64,000 nucleotides of DNA from Adineta steineri (taxonomy: Eukaryota; Rotifera; Eurotatoria; Adinetida; Adinetidae), in the NCBI GenBank assembly GCA_905250115.1, contig CAJNOI010000098.1:8688-72687 (forward strand), read 5' to 3'. The translations under genes and the position numbers were made by a program. Positions 26,019-41,000 of the stretch are shown here, one piece after another. A model generated the notes under the pieces. The model was not told the DNA's origin. It did not search any database and saw nothing but the letters and a program-made list of their open reading frames with translations. The stretch's first letter is position 1, and each line of letters starts with the position of its first letter.

Positions 26019-29000
26019 TTATTGATCGGAACAAAACTCACTCGGCATGTCGATATGTGACGATTCTTTGTCGGTTGTCCGCCAGTCGAGTCGATGTAAT
26101 TGGGATAAGGGCATATTAGCACCGAGTGTTAGTTCAGTCAAATCAGTAATCGTGCCGAGACTTTTGAAAAACGCTTGTAGATCAACTTCGACAGGGTGTG
26201 AATAGATATCATCTTCATTGAGTTCAAAGTAATGTTCAACACGGATAAGAAATTGTCTGGGGTTCAACTGATCGAGTGTCAACAAATGAACATTGAGCGG
26301 CATACTTTCCGAGAGAGCAGACCATGTTTGATGATAGGCTTTCGAATAATTTGCATAGGATGTTTGAGGTAGAGCATAGGTAGCAATGGGATGCATGAAC
26401 AATTGCTGAGCACCAACTCGATGAATGCGAGAACTGTTCTCAGGTGATTCGAGGATGAGAAAATGTTTGCCACGTACGACAAGACCTTCACCAAAAGCTG
26501 TTTCATTTAATGGTTCATTAATACCGAGAGAGTCGTCGTGGGCTATACGACGATGGACCATGATTTCGATTGAACCATCTAGGATACTTGCACCACCTTC
26601 AGATCGATCTAAATAGAAAATAATATCTAGTATTATTGACTACGTAGAAATCAAGTTAAGAATATTCCATGCATTTTAGAAAAATATCTTTGTGGTCACT
26701 GTTAGGTAGTAGTAACCGCATAGTCAGTTTGCCATCTACTAAGAAAACATTTTAGAGGGTTATCGCTCTTCTGTGGTTTTTGCTAACTACATCACTAATC
26801 ATTATTACCGATAAGAACAGTCAATTGGCGTGTATGATCTTTAATCCAAATGCGGCTATTGATAGGATAATAATTGCCACTAACATTTTCGACAATAGAA
26901 TAGTTCCATGTTGGTCGATAATTACGTATTCGTTCAAGTACTTCACGTCCATTAGCATCTGTATAATATTTCGATGCGCTTTCAATGTCGGTATCATATC
27001 GTATAATAATCTCTTTACCGACATTATCATCGATCGGAACGGGTCCAACTGTCCACTCTATTTCAACAGTTCGCATTCCATGGAATAGGCTCACTTCTTG
27101 ACTGGCCCATGCATTGAATACGATTGATGCAGATTGTACTGTTTCCGTTTTTGTACATGTTCTATTTTTACAATTGAAAATAAGCGAGAATCAATTCGAT
27201 GAGCTACTTACATGGTACGAGTGGTGCTTACAGGTTGTATTTTCGATGTCAGCGGCCGAAAAACGTAAGCACCCGATGATTGAAATTCTGGACGAGAATT
27301 GTTACCAGCAAAGCCTTCAAAATACATTAAAAAAGTATGAAAGATATTAAACTTACTAACATTTTCACATCATTGGTATACAGACTACGTAAAATGTACT
27401 AGAAGCTACTGCATAATCTCATCAAATCGGTCCAAACTGGTTTCTTCGGATGACATCTCTTTTCTTTCAATCAACACGTCTTGTGCTCAAACGAACAACT
27501 ACCAAATCTGACTCTGGTGTGAGATATGAATGGATTCAATTATTAATGATACAGAAACACACGTTACGTAAATGAATTCCTACTCTATTTGTTCACTACA
27601 TGCTGTAGCTCACTTACTTGTGTACCAGTAGAAGCCTTGTGTAGTAAATGGTACTGCAATGCCCTTTTCTAAATTGATGATCTGATGTAGATTGCCGTGA
27701 TCGTCAAATTCAACTCGAATATACTGTCAATGACAATTCAATTCGAATTTTGAGTTCAATGCAATCTCTTACTTCGTTCTCCAGAGTACACGCTTCGTTT
27801 CGTGTTGTTGTCGTCTTCTGTTTTCTGATTTTCTCACCACCTATGATATTAAAAAGTCAACAAAACGATGAACTGAATAGTAATTATACTTTTAGCTTCG
27901 AAATAATAAGTACTAAAGCCAAGAGCAGGAAGTGAAGTTGTGAATATATATTGGTTTTGAGCAGAACTCTTGCGACCAGGAATGTTTCTCGTGGTGGTTG
28001 AAATCGGAACATACTAAAATAGTACAGAATAGATATTCTAAAATCATCATTCATACATTCGTACTTCAGCGGAAACAATGCTTCCCATTGGATCACGAAT
28101 CAAATATTCTTTTGTAACAGGTACTCGAACGTGATGAATAATTGGATGAATTGTTGGATTCCAAAGTGTTAATGTGAACTATGAGGACATAAAATATTGT
28201 CGAGTGTATTACAATAAATGAGACTCTCAGTAGTTTGATATTAACTGTTTGTTTCTTTGTTCAAAAGGCATGTTTACCTCGAACGATGCCTCTTGAAAAT
28301 TTTTCCATTAAAACCTCGGTATTGAATCAGTTATCTTTTATAGAAAAATGATGCATGTGACTCAAAACACGAAAAGTTCAATAAATATTTTTTTTCTCAT
28401 GACAATTTGTATATATTTTTCATTCATTACGCTAATCATTAAATTAAGTTTGGAAAATAAAACGCAAATATTATGATAATTATAGAAGATACATTTAGGA
28501 TTGACTCTAATCTTTAATTTCCAATTTTAGTATTATAATCTTTTTCTATTTGATGATAAATAAAGATCAGTAGGAGAATTCACAAATAAAAATATATTTA
28601 ATAATATTCCGTGTGGCGTAGCCATAGAAACCTTCGATATCTAACTGAAACTCATAGCCACACTCAAAAAGCTAAGATGATAAGGTTTTCAATTTTACAC
28701 AGCCTATAATCTCAAAATGCCGTTTTTGATTCTATAATCGAGAAACTAAACATGAATCTTGAAAATATCTTCCACAGCTATTAGCTTAATAAATGGAAAA
28801 TACATACAAATTGTTCTATTATCAAAATGCTGAGAGATTCCTTTGTTATGATACACCTGATATCTACCTGTTTCTGTCCTTCAATGGGTAAACATTCACT
28901 AATGTTTGAATATTGACAGAGAAACTGAGTTGCATTCATTGGTATTTCACTCTCGTTCGGCAATAATTTAGCATAGGCATTGTTGATCACATCCTACAAA

Positions 29001-32000
29001 TAGATTTACAAATAACACAATATCTTGCTAACATACCGCGGCTTTATCAATTCCTTCGGACAGCCGTTGTGCATAATCATCAGCAACATTTTGCTTCTCT
29101 GTTCCACTGATTGCATCGTGATGTTGAACAATACCCATCGCTTCACCTGTAGTACTTCTAACGTTAAATCAAGTAAATAAAACATACTTGTCTTACTCAG
29201 ATAAAAAATATCATTGCGCAAATTGATTTGTGAAAGTGCATTGAGTTGACGTGTGGCTTGAAGAATATTATTTGAGTGTCGTTCATAACGTTTAAGTGCA
29301 GCTCGTGAAGTAAAATAACCCGTCCAAAATCCGTGTGGAGTATCACCAAGAGGAAAAAAATCATCCGTTTTAGATGTCCATGCTCTGTCAACTTTATTCA
29401 ACGCATATACATAACATGAAGGTGTCGAATAGAACACATTAACATCGCTACCATTTGTTTGCTGAATATACAGATAGAGAACATAGAACAATAGTCAAAG
29501 AATGCATACCTGAGCATTAACATATTTGATCAATTTATCCAAATTTTTAAACCATAGATTAGCATTTTCATAATGAAAATCACTACCCATCGTCATCATG
29601 ATATGATTAGTAGCAAAACCATATGCCTGAAAGTATTCAAATGATTATTTCATGTTAAAACTACAATGAATATTTGATTGTTCAGAAAAAAATAACAATC
29701 GTTTATAATCCCAAGTCAAGCGTTTTGGAGAAAGAAAGGCGCCCGAATATTGTAGAGAGCGGAGGCACCATTGCAATTGTCTTGTGCATACAAAATTGCT
29801 TTTAGATATATTCAGGTAGTTTTTACAGCAATGGCAAAGTTTATATCCCTAAGTTTATTCTCAGTTCGATTACATTTCTGTCATTGAATTTTAAATCAGA
29901 CTGCTAGGATCACTATCAAGTTTCTGGAATAGTTGAGACTGTCGGAGACTTTTGTTCCATTTCGGAAAGTTTCTATAAGGCTCGTACGCGGCTCTGAAGG
30001 AGTCTTAACAGGCACTAGATTACGTGGATAAGACAGTACAAACTCTTACGAGACTTGCTGAAACTTCTATGACATTCTTAGATTCAATGTGAACAAATAT
30101 AACTCGTATAAAATTTGTAGTTCAGGCTTTCTTCTTTATAATAAAAAATAAATTGACTCTTCGTGGTATTCCTTAACGGATAAATAATGGCTAAAAATTT
30201 AAGCAATTACTTTTATATCATGAATAAGTCTTAATATTTTTCAAAATGATCGAAATTAGTTAGATTAAGAGAAAACACTAGAAAGCAATGGAGAAAATTT
30301 CCTTCTTTTTAGAAATCCTACGAAACGACTGTGAACATATCAGGAATCGAGTTAAGTTCGTCGGTTAAGCTTACACTAATCGCCTTCAAAATTAATTTAA
30401 TCCTGCTACTTCTAACTTCATCATTAGAAATTTCAATAGGATTGTTAGATTTTCGAATGCGATCAATACCGTGTTCTGAAGACAGAATTTATGTTTAACA
30501 CAATGAATGATTAAAAATAGATTATGCAATTCTATCAATTCTATCGGCAAGAATTGTTCAGAGGGTTCACTTCAGAAAAATATAGAAAACAAACCTGATC
30601 ATGTGCAGCATCGATGAATGTTTGTACTCGTTCAGGAACATTATAATCATTCAGGCTTGGATCATCCTACAATAAGAATGTATACAGAAACAAAAAATAA
30701 GAAATCAAAATCGAAATCTAAAGCAAGCATTGGCTGAATATTCGTGACTTCGATACGGAAAATTCGACTAACTATAATAGGTTGATCACCACAGGATCGA
30801 TCGAAACAAAGTGAGTCTGGTGGATCGTAAAAATCTGCCAAAAGACCAGTAAATAGCCAACTCTGACGGCCTACAAATACGTGTTTGTGTAGAACTTCTA
30901 ATACAGTGTTATCAAGACTCACCCAAATTGGCACTACCCTTCCAGATCATTTCCATTGTTTTTGTACTATTACGTAGGTCGGAATCTTGATAATCGGCTC
31001 GTGCAAAAAACAGACCATCGAAGCCCATCTTTAAAATGAGAAAATCTAGTATTTACACTCCTTTAAAATTATTAAACCTGTGCAAAAAGTGATGCAACTT
31101 CGCGTGAATGACCAAATGGATCTATTTGCCAACCGATTTTTGGTCGAGCGCATTCACCAAATTGGTCGCGCAAAAACTCAGCTCCTAAAGTGTGTTGATC
31201 GATAATCGAATTATAATACGTTGTCGCTTCATCATGCATGCACCAACCGCCCGAAATAAACTCGAGACGACCTAGTTTAAATAAATTTAAAAACAATCAT
31301 GATAATTGAATTAACTTGTACATTTCAAAACAGTATATACACAACAAAAAAGATGTGCACTAACCTGCATTTACGAGCTCTTTGACGAAATTACGTGTAT
31401 CGTTTGATTGTTGATTCCACCAACGCCAGAAAAAAGCTATTTCAACATAGATAAAACGTCGTTCAGGATTTTGTACGAGTTCTTCAATAACTGAATCAAG
31501 AATGTATTGAACAGAGGCATGCTGAATGTCGTTGCGAGCTAGAGAGAGTATATGAACGCGACAAATATAATTGTGCACATAGAGAAAAGAAGTTCACTTC
31601 AAAACACTCATCCGAATGAAATTTCTTAAGAACTGTTCCAAAATCTAGATTTGAAATGTATATAATTTTATCAAATCGATCAATTGTAGTATGCAAATTG
31701 TTATTACAACTCTTTTAAGTATTATATGAAGAGAAAAGTATACTATTATTAGTAGAAAAACAGATGGTCTATTTAGAAATCTCAAAAGAATAAACCCAGC
31801 TGTAATAGGGATTTTTGCACACCGCGCAGTCGATCTGATACAATTGGATGCGTTTCAAATCTTGATTTTGAAACAGTTTTCCAGAAATTTCCATATCCTA
31901 TAGTGAACTTATTATATGATCTGGTTATTTCTCTAAACTACCGTGGACAGAAAAATAGTCTTATCAAATCTCGTTGTTGTTTCTGATCAGACAAAATTGA

Positions 32001-32335
32001 ACAGGATTTTAAGATGATTGTTAAAGAAGTTGGAGAATTTTGACATAGTATACATGTCTCACACATATATGCAAAGCCTCACTCACCCCCGTAGTAGTAT
32101 TGATCGACTGTTTTAAGCCAACCGACATCATCGTGTGTGTGTGGTACTATGTGAACATTGAGTTTATTTGCTTGACCCAAATTGCATGACTACAATAGAT
32201 ATACTTATTTTCTCTACCTACTACTGAAGACTCTCTATTTACATCATAACCACAGGTGTTTCGCGACTTGTGTGATGCTGCAAAACACTGTGCAACAATA
32301 CAAAGAAGAACAGCACAGTATGTTGAAATACGCAT
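26019..32335 (-). CDS. MAN2B1: Lysosomal alpha-mannosidase (glycoside hydrolase family 38), 18 exons
   Basis: Coding-order exons: 32335-32243, 32189-32087, 31538-31365, 31271-31078, 31028-30923, 30870-30773, 30666-30595, 29626-29510, 29461-29197, 29146-29037, 28993-28868, 28178-28065, 28013-27890, 27840-27773, 27723-27618, 27314-27212, 27161-26809, 26608-26019. All phases agree, giving 971 residues, normal for the family. It trims alpha-linked mannose from N-glycans in the lysosome. An N-terminal signal peptide ([16 protein letters not shown]) is followed by [19 protein letters not shown] (zinc ligands near residues 48-52), WQIDPFGHS (nucleophile Asp near 174), [13 protein letters not shown] (zinc His near 416), SGAYVFRPL and the C-terminal DRSEGG..LDGSIE.MVHRR. 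These match lysosomal rather than Golgi/ER alpha-mannosidases. The largest intron (29627-30594) holds nothing recognisable. Exon 6's donor and exon 14 are the least constrained parts. Confidence 0.95.
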
Positions 32336-32772
32336 TGATTGGTAACGCAACTGTATGTAGCTCACCTTGGATGAATTGAAATCTGTAATATGTCGTTAGT
32401 CGAGAAGTTTGTCTTTTCAATGTGACCAAATAAAGAATGAAAGATAAAAAACCAAATTCTTGATGATACACCTGTATATGTTCTATTAGAAAGATGTTTT
32501 GATAAGAAACCAGATAAAACGCTCTAAGCTTCAATTTAGACATTTAACGTATTGAAAACTTGTGAAAACTATACCAATGGTATACGATCTAATTTGATAT
32601 TCAGATGAAAACAATTAGGGCGTGGGTGTGAGGATGAAATATAAATATACTACCCACACTCACGCCATTCTCCAAAAAACGCGTTCTAATTTCTTTCGAT
32701 CAAGTTTATTTAATCAGAAAATCTTCTTAACAAAAAAAAACTTTAGTGTATTAGTTAGTACGAAATATATTA
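32336..32772. promoter_or_regulatory. Head-to-tail intergenic spacer with GT-rich hairpin
   Basis: Only 437 bp separate the F-box/GRDP stop from the alpha-mannosidase start. GGCGTGGGTGTGAGGATG (32619-32636) and TACCCACACTCACGCC (32651-32666) are near-perfect inverted repeats around a 14-bp AT loop. The position suits a terminator, promoter or insulator; function is not shown by sequence. Confidence 0.4.
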
Positions 32773-34591
32773 TTAATCATCCCAGCGATCATAACCATTT
32801 CCTTTAGTATTGTATAAATGATCTGTTTTCATATCACTATCAAATTCTTTTTTCCAAGCATTCATCGTATCATTACAAGAACTTTCCATTTTATTTGTAT
32901 CAACCGATGGCCATGGTGCATGATCAATTACATAACCAACAAGACGAATACAATCAGATGCATATTTTAATGGTTCTTGCATATGTGAATGCCAAATAAT
33001 ATCAATCTATTCAAAGAAATAAAGTTATTCTTCTTCACTCTCTCATATCTATACATCATGTGAAAGATCTTACCGCATATGTTGGATGTACAAAACTATA
33101 TCCATTTGATGGTGAATATTTTGTTGCCATGTATAAAAATCGTTCATAAGACTTCTTTAGTCTTGTTATTGATGCTTTACTAAGATCAGTCTCATCACTA
33201 CGTCGATAATAACCTTGAATAGGCACTGTTGATATCATTTCATTCATATATTTTGAACATAAATCAAGCCAATTTCCATCAAGAATAATATCAGCTTCAG
33301 TGAATGAGAATGGATTATCATCATGGTTAACTGATGATACTGATGAAAAATCAAAATCTGTTTCATCCCAATATGAATATATTGGAATAAGACATTTTAA
33401 TGATCCAAACACGGGATGAACGTATTTTGGAGCGATAGGTTCATTATCATTATGCTCAAGTAATGGACAATATTGTTCTCCAAATCGTTCTTCATATAGT
33501 TTACAAGTATCAATAAATGCTTGTTCTTTTAGAAATTGTTCCATTTCATTTGCTAATAAAGAATGATCAATAACACGATGAAATAATCTCATACAATCAT
33601 CTCGATACATTTGTGGTCGTAGAAGATGTGTTTGCCAAATGATTTCAATATCTAATGTTGGAATCAATAGAATATTATTTGGTGATGACGCTTTGAGTTG
33701 CATAAATCGATAATATCTTGTCATCATTTGTTTGATGATCGATGATTGTCTCCATTGAGGCTGAAATTGTGATGCTTTTTTTAATAATGATATAAGTTCA
33801 TAAGCTGTTTTATCGACATCAACTGATAAGTTAATTGTCCTAAACAATAGAAACAAATTTTGAATAATTCTTACAAAAATGATGTGGTTCTTCGATGTGT
33901 ATATTTATCTCTCGACTATATCAAGTAATTTTTTTTCAATATTTATAATTATATAAATTAGATGATTATAGAGATAAATTATTGTATAAATATCTTTACA
34001 TGCGATATAAATGTATATCAGGTGTTAAGACTCATATCTTACATATCTTGCGATTCATTTGGATGTTTTTCGAATCCGCCAATAGATTCAAATGGATGTT
34101 TGCCTTCTGGTCGAACAGGATATTGAGGTGGTCCACATCGCATTCCACAGGCAATATGTCTGCTTCTTTCACGATAGTGAGCTTCGACTTCTTCTAATTC
34201 TATATTACGCAAATATTTTTCATACATCCAATCTATATAAATTTCTTTATAAGATTTTGAATGTAATTTTGTTGATGCTATTAACATTACAAAAATTATT
34301 AAGAATCAAAGACATAAAACAAATACACTTACAATTACATTTTAGTTTCCATATTTCATCCTGATCGGCAATCATTTTAAATGAACGACAAGTCAATGAT
34401 ACATTACCTAAATCATGTACAGACAAATATTTGAATATGTCTAACATGACTTCAGTAGGAATAGTTCGAAAGTCAGAGTTTTCTAATCCATCTTTTGTTT
34501 CATCTGATGACCATGAATGTTGCCAAGTTATTTTTGGTGGACTACGTTTCGGTAATTCTTTTGTTATTTTTGACGTGCTAGAGTATTGCAT
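32773..34591 (-). CDS. F-box protein fused to a GRDP/DUF1399-like region, 4 exons
   Basis: Exons 34591-34333, 34277-34043, 33839-33074 and 33006-32773 give 497 residues; junction phases 1, 2 and 0 all match. Residues 43-85 form an F-box (IPTEVMLDIFKYLSVHDLGN, then LTCRSF, ending DEIWKLKC), the part that docks on Skp1 in SCF ubiquitin ligases. From about 165 on, the protein resembles glycine-rich-domain-protein (DUF1399) sequences known mainly from plants and fungi: LIPTLDIEIIWQTHLLRP..Y..DC near 222-246, and a second copy of the same motif type, IDIIWHSHMQEP..Y..DC, opening the last exon. The linking exon boundary uses GTAAGA just before an in-frame stop at 34039, so a shorter F-box-only product (165 residues) is possible if that intron is retained. 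A substrate-adaptor role is inference. Confidence 0.82.
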
Positions 34592-37500
34592 TATTAAATC
34601 TATTTTTCAAATCTAGAAGACAAACATAATTATACTATTTAAAAAGGCAAAAAACTATAGAAACATTTATTCGCCATTTTGTTATTGCGTATAAGAAAAA
34701 AAATATTCGTTTACTAGTTCACTATTAAGTTAAATACAAAATATGAAGCATTTATTGAAATAAAAAATTACATATATTTCATATAGAAATATTTACTGTT
34801 ACGTAGATGCTTAAATAGAGTATAAAATAAATATTTGTTTTACACCAGTCATAAATGGATGTTACACGGAACACATTTATGAAGCTTTTTCTTCTGTCGA
34901 CAACATGAAACTACCGTCAGACTTTTTTTTCTTTTCTTTCTATGTCTCCACATGAGGTTCTGAAGGTAATCATGTAAATAAAAATATTCACTATTAGTCA
35001 TCATTTTTTATCTATATTTCTCGTCTATAGATATCATTGATGTACAGATCGAGTTTTTTGAGTATTTCTATAAAATATTCAATAAGTGTTGAGATGAAAC
35101 GAAAGCAGAAGAAAAAATGTTACTTTATATCGGCAAGGTACAGTGCTCTTTCGGCATTGATGTGAGTGTATGTGTAAAGCAGAGATTCATAGGTGAAATG
35201 AAATAGAAAATGTAAACAGAAACGTTACGTTATTGTTTTTTGTAAGACATTAGCAGGATACTGTACTTCTTGGTCGCCAGTATTATTATAGTGTAACTCA
35301 AATATAGTCATTATCTTTATAGAATAGTAGGCAGATAGTATAAGTAAAAGAAGAAAGAAGCAGAAATTGTAATTTAGTGCTTTGAGTAGAATGATCTCTA
35401 TTATATTAGTTTATATTTAAACGAAAGGTTAGAATCAAGCATTATTTTTTTTTAGATTTCGTTTCTACCTTTATTAATTTAACCAACAAATTTTTTTTCT
35501 ATTTAATATCAACATATGAACGTTTCCGACTACAATAATATCATATCTACACAACTTTATAAGAAATATCTAAATCACATATAATATTGAGTAATAAAGA
35601 TACAATGTTCATTTTAAAAAAATGTTCATATTTCTTCATGTCTTCTATGTGCAAAACAACATAATGAAAATATTTATTTATGATGAAGTAACACTATATT
35701 GTTAATTTTATCAGAGTGATTTATCAGCAGGATATACTACATTTAATCGATCTTTATCTGATATGCATCCCTTGATCATGTCAATCAAATACATTGTGTA
35801 AGTTTTACTAGAACACATTAAGACAAATAATAACCATTAACTTATATCTCTATCAGTGAAATCGTACATGTATACTACCTATAGTAACTATATAGAAGAG
35901 AAGATGTATCAATAATATTCCCTTGTTCAACTTTCTTCATGAATAATGATTTCCATAAAACTAAACAATTGATATATATATTCAATGATTTTTGAACTTC
36001 ATTTGACTAATAACTTGAATAAAGATAGATCAGATTGTTATATTTTGATTACAAATAATTTAATATAAACATAAATCTAATGTTACGCAGAAGATGTTTA
36101 TCATTTGTCAATACTCTAATATTGCTACTACAATCTATTACTACATAATACATCTTCTTATTTATACTTTAGATATTAACAAAATTCTGGATATAGTTCA
36201 TGATAAGCTACGTTCAATAAATTGACTTTTTCTCTCACTAGAGAACTCATATACTTGTTCACTTCCTTCAAACTATAAGAATTTAGTCGAATAAGTAGAC
36301 GTTATTTAAATGTATCTTCACCCGTTGACTTTGATCAATATGTGGAATGGTCAAATTCAATACATGTAGCTCTATTACTGGTTATTATTCAAATACATAT
36401 TTACAAACAATAGTCCTTGTCAATTGGTCTAGACTTAATATAATCGTATTTCCATAATCTGAATCTATAGATACTATGATATATTCATAGATAATTTATG
36501 TATTACTGTTTGACATTGTATTATAAAAATAACATAACAAACTCTGATGATTTTGAGTCAATGATATAATTGTTTTTGCATAAAGTCAAACAAATTATTG
36601 ATTGTCTGTATTATCGTTTGATCCCCATGCTACAAAAAGGTCATCTGCAAGATTTTTTTACGTTATTAATTGGAATTAAATATATACATATCAGCTTAGT
36701 ATTTGTTTATAAATTGACATGGATTATTTTATAAGACATTTTCTTAAAAAAACGCAATTATCGCAAAACAAAACAATAGAATTGAATGCGACATATAATA
36801 TTATAAATTTCTCCAGAGATTCACATTATAATAAAACCTATTGACTAAAACCAACTTAGCATGAATTCGAAAAACAGTTCTCTTGTGATAAAATGTAAAG
36901 AAATAACAATAGTAAGTAACTAACATTTTTTTATTACGATCATATTTACACAAAGTATAAGTATTTAGTAAACGGATATATGTAAGTATAGTTCAAAAAT
37001 AGATACTCTCTACTCACACTCTTAAAATAAAAATATGTCATAGATTTTGTGTTCACTATTCTTTTAATGATTTGTTTCGAGCATTCATCTATACGTAAGC
37101 ACCTTTGACAGATATATTTCAAATAGTAATATAATCATTTTCAAGGACGAATATTCATATCATATTTTTCTAATCGTCATCAACAAAATACTTCTTTGAA
37201 AGATATTGAATAGCTAATGACGGATTTTTTCTAGATAACTGCACATCTAGAAAGACATCTGTCAAAAAGAATTCGTAAATATAAACAATATGTTCTATTT
37301 CTTCGCAAAGTTAACAGCTTAAGGAAAACTATTAATATGACATACTTATTCGATCTGTTCTTTTCATGCGATAAAATATAACTCTATATCGTGTTGTATG
37401 AATCAATCAAATCATACTGTCATCGAAAGAACGGAAAGAATTAGATAAATAATTATACATGTCTTTCTCAATGAGTAAAATAACAGAAAAGAAAAAGTCG

Positions 37501-38005
37501 CAACAAATTACTAACCTTTTGTTACACGAGTTGCATGTCTGAGACATTAGGAGAATAAAACGATCTTGTATGTGCTTAATACGAGAGAAAAACTAATCAA
37601 CATATTTTCATAAATCTAACCGATATATATTTATAGAAATAAAAAAAAAGAATCAAAGTAATATATTATGCCATTGAGACTGACACAAATCGCTTATTTC
37701 AGTCTTATCGTTTATATTAACATCTGTACAACAAATTTAATCTCCTACCATTTTTTATGTGTGTAATTATTTTCTCAAACCGATCATTGAGATACATACA
37801 TCTTGACTGGTAATAATTTTGTTCTTTTCTCCTCCCAAGAAAATGGTATATGAAAGTTTTTACACGCAATCCAATTCCTTAACGACGAAAAATAACATTC
37901 AAACGTTTTGTCACCGAGAGAGATAGACAATGATCTAATGGATTATTATATTATTATAATAGTAAGATATTCTTTCGTATTTTAGATGTTTTGTAAATCT
38001 TTACA
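34592..38005. other. 3.4 kb AT-rich intergenic region
   Basis: No domain-bearing or splice-supported frame on either strand. It includes A/T homopolymers and a GATGTGAGTGTATGTGTAAAG stretch near 35158. It separates the divergent F-box/GRDP (-) and triple-unit gene 2 (+), and so should include both promoters. Confidence 0.5.
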
Positions 38006-41000
38006 ATGAGTAATAAACCACCGAGATCATCGAGAAATTGCTTTGTGGCTATTTATTCATATATTATTCGTCAGGCATGTGAACTTAATTTATTTTCGTC
38101 AAATCCATTTTGGTCACCATCATTAAATCTTTCTGAGCAAATTCTTAGTACACGACTTTTTCTTTTTTTTCTCTCTGTTTCTCTTCTAATCGTTATTACT
38201 TATACAAGTCTTATTATTCGAACACATAGTAATACTCTAGAGAAATTTACACTCGATGATTTCGAACAACTTCAAGCACGTTATCCAACTACAATTAATG
38301 TTCCTTGTACTCAAGTTTCAAATCCATATAATGAATTCGTTGATTTATCAGTATTATTTCATCCAGTTTGTACAAGTGAATTCGTTTCTGATCAATGGAT
38401 ATCTTCTCTCTTTCATCCAAATAAAACTTATGATAATGTACTCGATTTTCGTACATTTATTTTTGCACAATTTCAATCGCTTGCTTTACTTTGTCAAACG
38501 GCGATGCAATCAGTCGAAGATGGACTTCGTACATTTAATAGTACTCATTTAGTTACCGGTCAAGTTTTTTCACGTCCAGAATTTAATGAAATAATCGATG
38601 TTGTAACGCATAATTTTCAAAATAATCTTCTCGAAAATGAGAATCGAACAGCGAAAGTTATTTTATTAGCTATCGCTCAAAATGGATTCTTATCAGCATT
38701 ACGTACGAATTATTTCATTCAATCGAAAAATTTTCAAGATAGTTTTCTTATATACAGTGAATTATATTTAAGAAAAAATTCAACAGCATCTTGTAATTGT
38801 CGATTAGAAGAAAATCAATGTACTTATCCAGCGTATACTTTCCACAATTCAACAATAACCAAATTCGATAAACTGTCAATGTCAGAGCCATCAGCTGGTT
38901 CTAAAGTAAATATATATTTGTGTTTTCTTACAAGTCTATTTGAGAACTAAGCTGTCAGTTTTAGTTATCTACATGAGACACTTTTTCTAAAGATTAATAT
39001 TAAATGATTTTAGATTGCTGGTTTTATGGCTGGTTGTTTACCAATGGAATCTCTCCGGCAATCAACACTTGAATGTCTTTATGATCAATCATGTATAGAT
39101 ATATTATCACTTCAACCAGATATTTCTCGACCGAAACCTTTACAAAGATCATCGACAAGATTTTCTCCAGATTTAACAGTCGGTTCAATGTTCGATGAAT
39201 CATTATTTATTGAATCATGGCAAAATGAAACTAGCTTCGAAACTTATTTTTCTCTTTGTGCACCTCGATCACTTACTTATACTTACGAAGGTCGATTTCA
39301 TTTAGCGGCTATAATTACTATTTCCATCAGTGCTTTTGGTGGTTTATGTATTCTTTGGGATTTTGTCACACCGGCTATCGTTAAAATTTGGTATTTAATC
39401 AAATGGAAAAAACAAAAGAAACAACAAGAAATTCCTTTAGAACAAATTAATACTGAACAAACTACAGTAAAAGCATCACCCACACCAAAAAGAAAAGGTC
39501 TGTATATCATTCTTTATTCCTAAATATGTTAATACGGAGTAGTTTGATCAATGATAATTCATAGTATATTGTCTTATTTAGCTGTCACGTCGTATGTTCG
39601 TCGAAGAATTAAAACGTTCAATTTATTTCCACCTGATGATGAAAGCGATGTCGAAGAAGAAAATGTAGGCATCATTAGTACTCGTCTTTACATTTTCTTA
39701 TTATTGTTTGGTTTGATTATACTTGGTTTTTATACTTCTCTCGTTAAGCGTACTCAAACACATACGGTTGATTTTCCATCATTAGATACATATGAAGAAT
39801 TAAGATCTCTTCATTCATCATTAGTTTGTTCGTGTTCACGTTTTTCAATGTCATACGGACGAGTAATGACAATCTCTCCTCGATATCATCCAATATGTAC
39901 TAGTGAATTTGTTACGAAATCTTGGTTATCATATTTTGATTTATCCGAAGTAAATATGAATACAACATTTTTTATTGGACGAGATTTTCGTGTAAGTGGT
40001 CAATTATTTTTTAATAACATGCGTGATCTATGTCGAACAGCAAACGAAACAGTTGAACATGCTATACGTTCATTTCAATCTCGTCGATTAGTAACAGTAA
40101 ATCTTTTATCACGTAAAAAATTTAATGATCAAACTAAAACACGTTTAAAACAATTTGAACAACAAACAAAAGCATATTATGTTAATCTTCCTGAATTACT
40201 TCGTTCTTCTTTTCATATCAATCATTTAATTACAAATTCATTAACTAGCGCAGCATTTTCATCAATATTTGATAATCATACATCAAAATGGATGCCTAGT
40301 TTTTATTCTCAAGATATTTATAATAGTTCATGTTCTTGTGCTTTATCGTCTGAATGTGTTCGACCACAAGGTTTTTATCTTCAAGCTGACAGCGATAATC
40401 TTCATCCGAAAGTCGTTATACCAGGATTATTTCATGGTTGTTATACTATTGATTCGATTCTATTATCTAATCTTGGATGTTTCTTTGATGGAAAATGTAT
40501 TAAACTTTTACTTGATATGTATTTTTATGATGCAGCCGATTTACTTCAATCATTAGATATACATGTTCGTGGTCTTGAAGCACTTCGAAAAGAAAATAGT
40601 CGTTTTACTCCTAATACTACCATTGGTACTATTGTTTCACAATTATTTATAGAAGATTGGGGAACGTCGAGAAATTTTACGTCTTATTTTGATAGATGTC
40701 TACCGAAACAATGTACTTACAGTTTAGTAGGACGTTTCGATCGAACATATATAATTGCTATGATGCTTGGTTTTTACAGTGGTCTAGGTGCTATATTAGA
40801 AATTATTTTACCTCATATTGTTCGATTTGTGAGACGACAATGGAAAAAACGACGAAATGCTTCAACGACAATAGGTAAGAAACTATCTTTGAAATATAAT
40901 TATTTGATTATCGCGTTATATCTGTTTAGAAGTTTATATTGATTCGTCTACTGATTTACAAAAGTCATCGTTATGTCATAAAATATGTCATTATTTTCGA

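Noticed and set aside
26425..27350. Plus-strand frames opposite the mannosidase exons
   Set aside because: Antisense shadows of well-supported GH38 exons.
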